NCBI RefSeq assembly: GCF_014204945.1
Contig: NZ_JACHMN010000003.1
Coordinates: forward strand, 992,001-1,056,000
DNA from: Allocatelliglobosispora scoriae
GTDB lineage: Bacteria > Actinomycetota > Actinomycetes > Mycobacteriales > Micromonosporaceae
Direction of reading: 5' to 3'
Length of the DNA: 64,000 bases
The stretch's first letter is position 1; every line of letters begins with the position of its first letter. The position numbers and the translations under genes are program-made. A model generated the notes under the pieces. The model saw only the letters and a list, made by a program, of their open reading frames with translations. It was not told the DNA's origin and did no database searches. This document shows, one piece after another, positions 17,325 through 24,478 of the stretch.

Positions 17325-17879
17325 TCACGCGACCGGAGCCGCGTTGCCCACGTTGAGCTTTCCGCCGATGGCGGTGAAGATCTTGAATACCGCGAAGCCC
17401 GCCAGGACGACCCAGACCAGGTCGAACAGGCCGATGACCACATAGGCGAGCACGCTCAGTGAGCCCGACGCGGACCCCACCCCGTCGAAGACGCTGCCCA
17501 GGCCGATGAGGAAGGTGATGCCGTCGAAGAAGAGCATGAAGACGTAGAGGCCGAGCGCGGCGAGGCAGGCGAGCTTGCCGATGCCGAGAGCGGGCTGGAC
17601 CACCGTCGCCAGCAGGACCGCCACCAGCGGAAGGGCGAGCGTGGTGAGGGTGGTGAAGTCCGCGTTCGCGGATCGCGAGGCGAACGTGCTGCTGTAGCCG
17701 GTGGGAAGGACCCAGCGGAAGAATTCGAAGAAGAGGATGGCCGCCACGTAGGCGAGCATCGCCCAGACGAAGAGCGTCCGCAGCGACTTGATGGCATCTC
17801 CGGCTGAGCCGGAGGGCTGCAGCAGCGACCTGATGGAGTCCCTGGCGGCGGAGCCGGCGGGTTGCGATGGGGTGGTCAT
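17325..17879 (-). CDS. Four-helix membrane protein of unknown function
   Basis: A 184-residue protein. A polar N-terminus (about 1-33) is followed by four hydrophobic segments at about 36-57, 78-96, 102-124 and 141-168. No catalytic motif is recognised. AAGGAGGACC gives a strong ribosome binding site before ATG 17879. A perfect hairpin follows the stop, so this is probably a single-gene transcript. Confidence 0.6.
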   Translation of the reverse strand: MTTPSQPAGSAARDSIRSLLQPSGSAGDAIKSLRTLFVWAMLAYVAAILFFEFFRWVLPTGYSSTFASRSANADFTTLTTLALPLVAVLLATVVQPALGIGKLACLAALGLYVFMLFFDGITFLIGLGSVFDGVGSASGSLSVLAYVVIGLFDLVWVVLAGFAVFKIFTAIGGKLNVGNAAPVA

Positions 17880-18003
17880 GGTCCTCCTTGACGTTGATCA
17901 TTTTCGACCAACTGCCACAGCATCGTAGGACCGGTCCGCCCTCCGCGCCATCGGAGAACTGATAGTCTCCCGTCTATATATAGCGTTCTCGTTGGGAGAG
18001 ATC

Positions 18004-18243
18004 ATGATTTCACGCAGCGTCACCGCCCTGCTGCTGGCGGCCGGGGCCACCCTCGCCGCCGTCGCACCGGCCGCGCCCGCGCACGCCCGAGCCTGCACGA
18101 TCATGGCCTACTGCGTCACGAACTGGTACACGGGACCGTCGAAGACCACCCTCGCGGGCGCCAAGTACGAGGACTGCAACGGCAACCAGACGGTCTGGGG
18201 CACCACCACCGCCTGGGTCACCTTCACCGAGACCTTCTGCTGA
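18004..18243 (+). CDS. Small secreted cysteine-containing protein
   Basis: A 79-residue protein with a signal peptide ending near AHARA (about residue 29). The mature part has four cysteines (CTIMAYC, EDCNGN and the last residue) and many aromatic residues (NWYTG, VWGTTTAWV). It resembles small exported proteins of the DUF6289 kind, though I am not sure of the family. GGGAGAG precedes the ATG. The upstream TATATATAGCG stretch (17976-17986) could hold the promoter. Confidence 0.6.
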   Translation: MISRSVTALLLAAGATLAAVAPAAPAHARACTIMAYCVTNWYTGPSKTTLAGAKYEDCNGNQTVWGTTTAWVTFTETFC

Positions 18244-18401
18244 GAGCGTCCGTCACGTGGCGCCTGGCGGCGTTGCTCGTCGCCTTGTGCGCAAAGGCGC
18301 ACACGGCCGCACCGTGCGCCTGGCCGGCCACCGCGTGACGGGCGCTGCAAGCCGTCGCTCCGGCATCGGATCGCTCGCTGGGCCGAGCTGCCGCACTCGG
18401 C

Positions 18402-19232
18402 TCAGTCCGCGTCGAACCGGCGATAGGCCGAGCGCAGGATGTCGATGAGCGGCAGGTGGCGTACCTTCAGCTTCGGCGCCTCCACCGCGCGCAGCAGCAG
18501 GTCCACCGGCGCCTCCTGCCGGGGTGGCCGCGATCGCAGTCGGCTCAGCGGAATCGCCGGGGAGTAGAAGTCGGCCAACCGCTGCGCGAACGGCACATCG
18601 ACCGCCGCCACCGGCGCGACCGCATCGTCGGCGGTGCCCCGCACCGCGTCGAGCAGCGCCGACCGGGTTCGGCCACGCCACGCCAGGACCAGGAACGGGT
18701 CGTCGTCGAACGCCTCGCCGAGCAGGTAGAGCACCGCCGACAGGTGCTTGCACGGCACACCGTGGTCCGGGCACGAGCACTCCATCGCCAACCCGCCGGG
18801 CCCGAGCCTGCCCTCGGGGAAGAGCGGGTGTCCGATCTCGGCGAAGACCTGCTCGATCTCGTGCGGCATCTCCCCGGCGAGCAGTTGCGCGCGGTAGACC
18901 GCCCGTGCGCCCAGCGCCTCGACGAGCACGGTCCAGATCTCGTCGGCGTAGGCGCCGATCCGCACCGACACCGCGTAAGGCGTCGGTCGCGAGCCCTGGA
19001 CCTGCGCCGCCACGACGCCGGGCTCGATCGACATGCTCAGCACCTGGCCCTTGCGGGCATAGGCCCGGCCCCGAACGAGGCGCCCCGGATCGCAGATCTC
19101 CTCCAGGATGTCCACGAACCGCCGCGACCACCACTGCTCGCCGATCGAGCCGCGCCGGCTGCGGGCCTTGATGCCGCCCTCGACCGGGATCGGCTTCGCC
19201 GCCTCGAAGAACCCGTCCTTGCCGACCGGCAT
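18402..19232 (-). CDS. SWIM zinc-finger protein
   Basis: A 276-residue protein. Its SWIM motif (CxCx(n)CxH) is CSCPDHGVPCKH, about residues 151-162. It has an N-terminal basic GEQWWSRRFVDILE stretch and a conserved RGRAYARKGQV segment. SWIM proteins of this type are almost always encoded next to a SNF2-family helicase, and here the ATG lies 1 nt after the helicase stop. They probably work as a pair on nucleic acids, but the process is not defined. Confidence 0.85.
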   Translation of the reverse strand: MPVGKDGFFEAAKPIPVEGGIKARSRRGSIGEQWWSRRFVDILEEICDPGRLVRGRAYARKGQVLSMSIEPGVVAAQVQGSRPTPYAVSVRIGAYADEIWTVLVEALGARAVYRAQLLAGEMPHEIEQVFAEIGHPLFPEGRLGPGGLAMECSCPDHGVPCKHLSAVLYLLGEAFDDDPFLVLAWRGRTRSALLDAVRGTADDAVAPVAAVDVPFAQRLADFYSPAIPLSRLRSRPPRQEAPVDLLLRAVEAPKLKVRHLPLIDILRSAYRRFDAD

Positions 19233-19233
19233 C

Positions 19234-22200
19234 TCAGCTCACCGCCGACGGGTCGAGGCGGAAGAGCTCCCGCAGCTGATCGGTGCTCAGCTCGCTGATC
19301 CACTCCTCGCCGGTGCCGACGACGCTGTCCGCCAGGGCGCGCTTGCGCTCGATCATCTCGTCGATCCGCTCCTCCAGGGTGCCGACGCAGATGAACTTGC
19401 GTACCTGCACGTTCTTGGTCTGTCCGATCCGGAAGGCGCGGTCGGTCGCCTGGTTCTCCACCGCCGGGTTCCACCAGCGGTCCACATGGATCACGTGGTT
19501 GGCTGCGGTCAGGTTGAGGCCGGTGCCGGCCGCCTTCAGCGAGAGCAGGAAGAGCATCGGCTCCGGGTCGTTCTGGAAGCGCTCGACCAGCTCATCGCGC
19601 TTGCTCTTGGGCAGGCCGCCGTGCAGCCACAGCACCGGCCGGTCCAGGTGCGCCGAGAGGTAGGGCTGGAGCATCGTGCCGAACTCGGAGTACTGCGTGA
19701 AGATCAGCGCTTTGTCGCCCTCGGCGAGGATCTCCTCCGCGAGCTCCTCCAGCCGGGCCAGCTTGCCCGATCGTCCGGCCAGCCGCGAGCCGTCCTTGAG
19801 CAGGTGGGCGGGGTGGTTGCAGACCTGCTTGAGGCGGGTCATCGTGGCGATCACGTTGCCGCGCCGCTCGATCCCGTCCGAAATCTCGATCTTGTCCATC
19901 ATGTCGGTGACGACCGCCTGGTAGAGGCTCGCCTGCTCCGGGGTGAGCGTGCACCAGGTCTTCATCTCCAGCTTCTCCGGCAGGTCGGAGATGATGGACT
20001 TGTCGGTCTTCAGGCGCCGCAGGATGAACGGTCCCGTCGCCTGGCGCAGGGCGGCCGTCGCGTCCGCGTCGCCCTTGGTCTCGATCGGCACCTGGAAGCG
20101 GTCGCGGAAGCGCTTCGCCGGTCCGAGCAGACCCGGATTGCAGAACTCCATGATCGACCAGAGCTCGGCGAGGTGGTTTTCGACGGGCGTACCCGTCAAG
20201 GCGAGCCGGGTGCGCGCGGGCAGCGAGCGGACCACCTGGGCCTGGCGCGCGGAGCTGTTCTTGATCGCCTGCGCTTCGTCGCAGACGATGCGCTCCCAGG
20301 TGAGACCCTGCAGCGCGCCGAGGTCCCGCAGCGCCGTGCCATAGGTGGTGAGGACCAGGTCGGCGCCGTCGACGGCGGCGGCGAGGTCGTCGTCACGCTG
20401 CCGTGTCGCTCCATGGTGGACATAGACCCGCAGTGACGGCGCGAACCGCTCGGCCTCCTTGCGCCAGTTGCTCACCAGCGACATCGGACAGATCAGCAGC
20501 GTCGGCCCCGGCCGCGCCCCGTGCCGCTCGGTGAGTAGCAGCGACAGCGTCTGGGCGGTGTTGTGGCAGAGCATGCCGCCGGCGACGTAGTTGTGGTGCT
20601 CCGCCACCTCGAAGTCGTAGACGAAGCCGTCGTGGTGGAACTCCTCGACGCTGACGACCGTGGCGTAGAAGACCTGACGGTCCGCGGTCCGGTCGCGGAT
20701 CGCGCCCGGCCGGGCCGCGTACGTCCGGGGGTACGCCAAGAGCGTCCCCGCCGAACCGGGATGAGGGCGTGATCGTGCTGTTTCCCGGAAGTAGCCCCTT
20801 GGGCGGGCGTCGGTAGGGCCTGTTTCCGGGAAGAAGCACGATCGTGCGTGTGGGTAGGGTTGGTTTCCCGGAAACGACGCGATCTCGCAGAGTGCTTCGA
20901 GCCGGGCCTGCTTCACCGGATCGGCGAAGCCCACCAGGTCGTGGAAGAGCCGCAGCCCCGTGCCGCCGATGAGGCCGACCCGGTTCTCGCCGGTCCGCAG
21001 CCAGATCCCCAGGCGGCGCAGCATCGTGGCGAGCTGCTGCATCAGCCACGGCGACGCCGACGAGATCTCCACCGAGCGGGTGGCCGCGCTCACGGACGCC
21101 GCAGCGGTGAAGTATTCCCGCAGGAAGAGCCGGATGCAGTCCTCGTCCCCGGTCAGCACGTAGTCCGGGATGCGCCGATCACCGATCCGGGTGGCGAGCA
21201 GCGCGACCGCGGCGGGGTCGCGGGGTTCGCCGTCCCAGGTGAGGACGCCGGGTACGCAGACACGGTCACCCACCCGCACCACGGTGGTCCAGCCGTCGAG
21301 CCCGTACACCCGATGGCGGCGGGTCATCGCGATCTCGCTGCCGTCGTCGAGCCGGATCCGGCGTACGGGCTCGCTGATCCGCTGGCGGTAGAGCCGACTG
21401 ATCACGGCCGAGGTCATGGTGCCGGAGCTGTCCAGCGCACTGGTGCTCAGCGGTCGGGTCGGCTCGGCCCACTCGCCTTCGCCGTCGGAGCGCGACGCAC
21501 CCGCGTACCGGTCCCAGAGTTCTTCGGCTGCGCGCAGGGTGCCGTTGGCGTAGACCGGCGTTCCCGGCAGAATGCACTTCCCGAGGCCCATGTCGTCGGC
21601 GAGGATCCCGCCCAGTCCCAGCTTCGACAGGAAGCTCAGCCAGGACAGGCCGCGCTCCTGATAGGGCCGCAGCTGCCCCTGGAAGTCCAGCGGTGTCGGC
21701 ACCGGCGTCAACCGGCCCTCGTCGCTGTTGATCAGGTCGCCGAGCAGCCCGTCCGCGTCGATCCCGACCAGCGGCAGCTCCGCGTCACCGCCGCCGACGA
21801 TCTCGCGGATCGCCTCGTCGATCGTCATCGTGCCGGTCCGGCGCTCCTCCAGGACCTTCAGCGCCGCCTTGAGCTGCCGGCCGTCCAGCTCGACCCAGTG
21901 GCCCCGGACCCGGACCAGCGGCACCTTCAGCATCGCGAGCGCTTCGAGCTCGTCCTCGCCGATCGTGTCGTCGCCGACCGCGAGGTCGAGGCGGAAGTCG
22001 ACGAGCTCGCTGAGCCCGAACCCCTGCGCGGTAGCGGCTTTCGGACCGGAGGCGGACCGCGAGCGGGTGGTGAGCTTGAGGCCGAGGCCCTTGCGCCCGG
22101 CCCACGCCGGCAGCTGCACCCCGAACCCGGCCGCCTGGAGCAGAGGTGCCGCGTTGCGCAGGAACCCGAAGGCCCACCCCGTGTCGACCGTCATCGAGCT

Positions 22201-23229
22201 GGGCTTCGCCGCGTCGAGCGCCGGGTAGAGGTCGCCGTAGAGCCGGACCGCCCGACCCAGGCCGCCGAGCAGCACCTCGTCGGCGCGCGGCGGCAGCCCG
22301 GCCACGCGCTGTCCGGTCCAGATCAGCTCGGCGGGAACATAGAGGCTGGGGTCGTCGGCGGACTGCAGCGCGAACTCGAGCTCCCAGTCGTCGGTCTCCG
22401 GCTCCGGTTCGGCGAGCCGGAAGCAGACCCGGATCGGCCCGTCGAGCTCGTCGGTGGCGGCGAGCCACGTGTCCAGGGTGCCGCCCAACTCGCGGGCCTC
22501 GTCGGGCCGATCGGGCAGGCTCGCGTCGGCGCCGGTGAGCGCGAGGATCCAGTGGTCGATCAGCGGCTTCTTCGGCCCGGGCCTGGGGAGGATGACGAGC
22601 TTGTCGGGGTGGGCGCGGCGGATCGCGGCGTCGGCGAGCGCGTCGAGCATCTCGCGCAGCGTCTCGGCGGCGGGGCGTTCGCGGCCGATCGCGCGGCAGA
22701 GCGGCGGCATCGCGGTGGCGAGGTCGCGGAGGTAGGCGGCGTCGGCGCCGAGCGGCACGGCCCGCCAGCGGGCGGCCCGCCGGTCCGCGGCGATCCCGGG
22801 CAGCACCCGGCCCTGCCGCGCCAGGTCGGCGGCGAGTTCGGCGACGAGCGCCAGGTAGCGCAGCGAGGTCCCCGGCCCCCACTCCGGGCCGCCGTCGGTC
22901 GCGGCGAGTTCCGCTTCCAGCAGGCGCAGGGCCGCGGCGGGTTCCAACACCAGCGCGGGTACGCCCCACGCCGCGATCTTCGGCGCCCGGACGCGGCTGC
23001 CGATGCCGGACTCGGGCGACGGCAGCGGTGTCGTGGCCGACCCGGGCAGCAGGATCTGCTCGTCGACGGCGTGCGCGCCGTCGGCGAGCGGCCCGAGGGC
23101 GGCGGCGATCGCGGTGGCGGGAGCAGCGAACGGGTGCCGGCCGGCCGGGGCGCGTTCGGGGGGCGACGTGGTCTGCTCGGCCCAGACGGCAAGCCCTCCG
23201 TCGACCCAGGAACCGTGCACCACCAGCAC
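19234..23229 (-). CDS. SNF2-family DNA helicase with an intein in Walker A
   Basis: A 1331-residue precursor (GTG 23229 start; ATG 23283 is possible but lies inside an operator palindrome). The N-terminal SNF2-associated domain begins VLVVHGSWVDGG. The helicase starts with YQERGLSWLSFLSKLGLGG and ADDMGLGK; the P-loop Thr follows only after a 339-residue intein. The rest is canonical: VCDEAQAIKN, LTGTPVENHL and QATDRAFRIGQ. After splicing, about 992 residues remain, a normal length. The family remodels or translocates on DNA. It is paired with the SWIM gene downstream. Confidence 0.9.
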   Translation of the reverse strand: MLVVHGSWVDGGLAVWAEQTTSPPERAPAGRHPFAAPATAIAAALGPLADGAHAVDEQILLPGSATTPLPSPESGIGSRVRAPKIAAWGVPALVLEPAAALRLLEAELAATDGGPEWGPGTSLRYLALVAELAADLARQGRVLPGIAADRRAARWRAVPLGADAAYLRDLATAMPPLCRAIGRERPAAETLREMLDALADAAIRRAHPDKLVILPRPGPKKPLIDHWILALTGADASLPDRPDEARELGGTLDTWLAATDELDGPIRVCFRLAEPEPETDDWELEFALQSADDPSLYVPAELIWTGQRVAGLPPRADEVLLGGLGRAVRLYGDLYPALDAAKPSSMTVDTGWAFGFLRNAAPLLQAAGFGVQLPAWAGRKGLGLKLTTRSRSASGPKAATAQGFGLSELVDFRLDLAVGDDTIGEDELEALAMLKVPLVRVRGHWVELDGRQLKAALKVLEERRTGTMTIDEAIREIVGGGDAELPLVGIDADGLLGDLINSDEGRLTPVPTPLDFQGQLRPYQERGLSWLSFLSKLGLGGILADDMGLGKCILPGTPVYANGTLRAAEELWDRYAGASRSDGEGEWAEPTRPLSTSALDSSGTMTSAVISRLYRQRISEPVRRIRLDDGSEIAMTRRHRVYGLDGWTTVVRVGDRVCVPGVLTWDGEPRDPAAVALLATRIGDRRIPDYVLTGDEDCIRLFLREYFTAAASVSAATRSVEISSASPWLMQQLATMLRRLGIWLRTGENRVGLIGGTGLRLFHDLVGFADPVKQARLEALCEIASFPGNQPYPHARSCFFPETGPTDARPRGYFRETARSRPHPGSAGTLLAYPRTYAARPGAIRDRTADRQVFYATVVSVEEFHHDGFVYDFEVAEHHNYVAGGMLCHNTAQTLSLLLTERHGARPGPTLLICPMSLVSNWRKEAERFAPSLRVYVHHGATRQRDDDLAAAVDGADLVLTTYGTALRDLGALQGLTWERIVCDEAQAIKNSSARQAQVVRSLPARTRLALTGTPVENHLAELWSIMEFCNPGLLGPAKRFRDRFQVPIETKGDADATAALRQATGPFILRRLKTDKSIISDLPEKLEMKTWCTLTPEQASLYQAVVTDMMDKIEISDGIERRGNVIATMTRLKQVCNHPAHLLKDGSRLAGRSGKLARLEELAEEILAEGDKALIFTQYSEFGTMLQPYLSAHLDRPVLWLHGGLPKSKRDELVERFQNDPEPMLFLLSLKAAGTGLNLTAANHVIHVDRWWNPAVENQATDRAFRIGQTKNVQVRKFICVGTLEERIDEMIERKRALADSVVGTGEEWISELSTDQLRELFRLDPSAVS
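20560..21576 (-). other. Intein (339 residues) in SNF2 helicase
   Basis: It begins with Cys1 (CILPGTPVYANG, block A) right after GLGK and ends with MLCHN (block G) before extein Thr. Block B is MTRRHRVYGLDGW, with the conserved T-x-x-H. Block F is GFVYDFEVAEHHNYVAGG. The middle resembles a single LAGLIDADG/DOD-type unit (IPDYVLTGDEDCIRLFLREY, EISSASPWLMQQLATMLRRL). The expected acidic DADGS is TAAASV, so nuclease activity is probably lost. Splicing residues look intact. Residues about 231-271 are encoded by a palindromic repeat element. Confidence 0.93.
20765..20884. repeat. TTTCCCGGAAA palindromic element inside the intein frame
   Basis: GATCGTGCTGTTTCCCGGAA (20771-20790) pairs with 20824-20843, with 2 mismatches in 20. 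A third half-element, TTCCCGGAAACGACGCGATC, lies at 20864-20883. The same arm sequence forms the intergenic hairpin at 33687-33761. Here it is read in frame on the minus strand as about 40 residues of intein (SFPGNQPYPHARS..., ending ...SRPHPG), between the degenerate nuclease part and block F. Confidence 0.85.
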
Positions 23230-23275
23230 TCGCCCACCCCCACCGTTCGGCGCTCCACCGTAGCAAGAGTCGTAG

Positions 23276-23325
23276 TTGAGCATTTGCTCAAGTGGGCGTA
23301 CGCTTCGAATTGAGCGAGTGCTCAA
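23276..23325. promoter_or_regulatory. Bidirectional promoter with twin palindromic operators
   Basis: TTGAGCATTTGCTCAA (23276-23291) and TTGAGCGAGTGCTCAA (23310-23325) are 16-bp palindromes with centres 34 bp apart. TTGAGC at 23276 and TACGCT at 23299-23304, with a 17-bp spacer, make a good rightward promoter for the epimerase gene. The second palindrome covers its probable start site. The layout suits a dimeric TetR- or MarR-type regulator acting on both genes; no such gene is adjacent. Confidence 0.65.
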
Positions 23326-23340
23326 CCTGAGGAGGGTGAC

Positions 23341-24246
23341 GTGAAGGTCGTGCTGGCCGGTGGATCCGGTTCGCTGGGGCGGCGGATCGCGGACGTGCTC
23401 GCCGCGCGCGGCGACGAGGTGGTCGTGCTGACGCGCACGGTGCGGCCGGGTGCCGCGCACCGCCAGGTGGCCTGGGATGGCGTGACGGTCGGGGAGTGGG
23501 CCGACGAGCTCTCCGGCGCCGCCGTGGTCAACCTGGCCGGGCGGCTCGTCGGGGACCGGCCGACGGCCGCCAACATCGCCCTGCTCACCAGCTCCCGCGT
23601 CGAGCCGACCCGGGCACTCGCCGAGGCGGCGGCCCTGGTGGCGGTCGCGCCGCCGGTCTGGGTGCAGATGTCCACGATGGCGATCTACGGCGACGGCGGC
23701 GACCGGCCGATCGCCGAGACCGCGCCGGTCGCGGACGGTCCGGCGCAGATGGCCGGGGTGGCCCGGCCGTGGGAGGCGGCGGCCGAGGGCGTTCGGGCCG
23801 ATCGGCAGGTCGTGCTGCGGACCGGGATCGTGCTCGACCGCGACAGCCACGCCCTCGACATGCTCGCCACGCTGGTCCGGGCGGGTCTCGGCGGCCGCTG
23901 GGGGACCGGCCGCCAGTGGGTGAGCTGGCTGCACATCGACGACCTGCTCGCGATCGTGCTGCGTGCCCTCGACGACCCGGCGATCTCCGGCGTCGTCAAC
24001 GCGACCAGCCCGCGCCCGGTGCGCAACGCCGAGCTGATGGCCGCGCTGCGCAACGCCCTGCGCCGGCCGATCGGGCTGGCGAGCCCCGAGCCGCTGCTCC
24101 GCCTCGGCGCGGTGCTGCTGCGCACGGATCCGGAACTGGCGCTGCTCGGCCGCCGCGGCGTCCCGGAGAAGCTGCTCTCCGAAGGCTTCACCTTCGCCTA
24201 CCCCGACCTCGCCCCGGCCCTGGAGGACCTGCTGCGGCGCTCTTAG
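23341..24246 (+). CDS. TIGR01777-type NAD(P)-dependent epimerase/SDR
   Basis: A 301-residue extended-SDR protein (YfcH/SulA-like epimerase family). The nucleotide-binding glycine motif is [34 protein letters not shown] and [16 protein letters not shown] (in the catalytic Tyr region) and the C-terminal [16 protein letters not shown] fit the family. Substrate unknown. GAGGAGG precedes the GTG start. It is divergent from the SNF2 gene across shared operators. Its stop codon lies within a perfect palindrome that may terminate it. Confidence 0.87.
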   Translation: MKVVLAGGSGSLGRRIADVLAARGDEVVVLTRTVRPGAAHRQVAWDGVTVGEWADELSGAAVVNLAGRLVGDRPTAANIALLTSSRVEPTRALAEAAALVAVAPPVWVQMSTMAIYGDGGDRPIAETAPVADGPAQMAGVARPWEAAAEGVRADRQVVLRTGIVLDRDSHALDMLATLVRAGLGGRWGTGRQWVSWLHIDDLLAIVLRALDDPAISGVVNATSPRPVRNAELMAALRNALRRPIGLASPEPLLRLGAVLLRTDPELALLGRRGVPEKLLSEGFTFAYPDLAPALEDLLRRS

Positions 24247-24275
24247 CACCAACTCTTCAAGAGTTGGTGCTAAGA
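24241..24275. terminator. 17-bp perfect palindrome at the epimerase stop (CAACTCTT family)
   Basis: TCTTAGCACCAACTCTT (24241-24257), a central C, and the exact reverse complement (24259-24275). It includes the epimerase TAG at 24244-24246. It contains the CCAACTCTT...AAGAGTTGG core of the dispersed element and probably folds as a terminator. Confidence 0.8.
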
Positions 24276-24345
24276 GGCGCGCCCTGACCGCGCGGGGCTG
24301 CCGGCTCAGGCGCGCGGTCGACGTCCGCCGCGCGGACCCACCCCC

Positions 24346-24377
24346 CAAAGCCGCAACTCTTGAAGAGTTGGTCCTAA
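24346..24377. repeat. Dispersed CAACTCTTGAAGAGTTG element
   Basis: CAAAGCCGCAACTCTTGAAG at 24346, then AGTTGGTCCTAAG. The 17-nt palindromic core is at 24354-24370. It lies between the epimerase and tex genes, about 70 bp after another copy of the core. Confidence 0.85.
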
Positions 24378-24464
24378 GGGGGTGGCCTGCGGCGGGACGG
24401 GGATGCCGGCAACGTGATCGGGGGACTTCGGCGGGGCGGCGCGCGGTGACCGGCGGCCGCCCGG

Positions 24465-24470
24465 CACAAT
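24465..24470 (+). promoter_or_regulatory. Probable -10 box for leaderless tex transcript
   Basis: CACAAT ends 8 nt before the GTG start of tex, and no Shine-Dalgarno sequence is visible. That spacing is typical of leaderless actinobacterial genes. Confidence 0.4.
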
Positions 24471-24478
24471 GGCACCCC

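Noticed and set aside
18244-18401. Gene between the small secreted protein and SWIM protein
   Set aside because: Only arginine-rich short frames; nothing resembling a protein or RNA gene.
20848-23313. 821-residue open frame antisense to the SNF2 gene
   Set aside because: Repetitive Arg/Glu/Gln-rich composition, no motif, and fully covered by the helicase and intein on the other strand.
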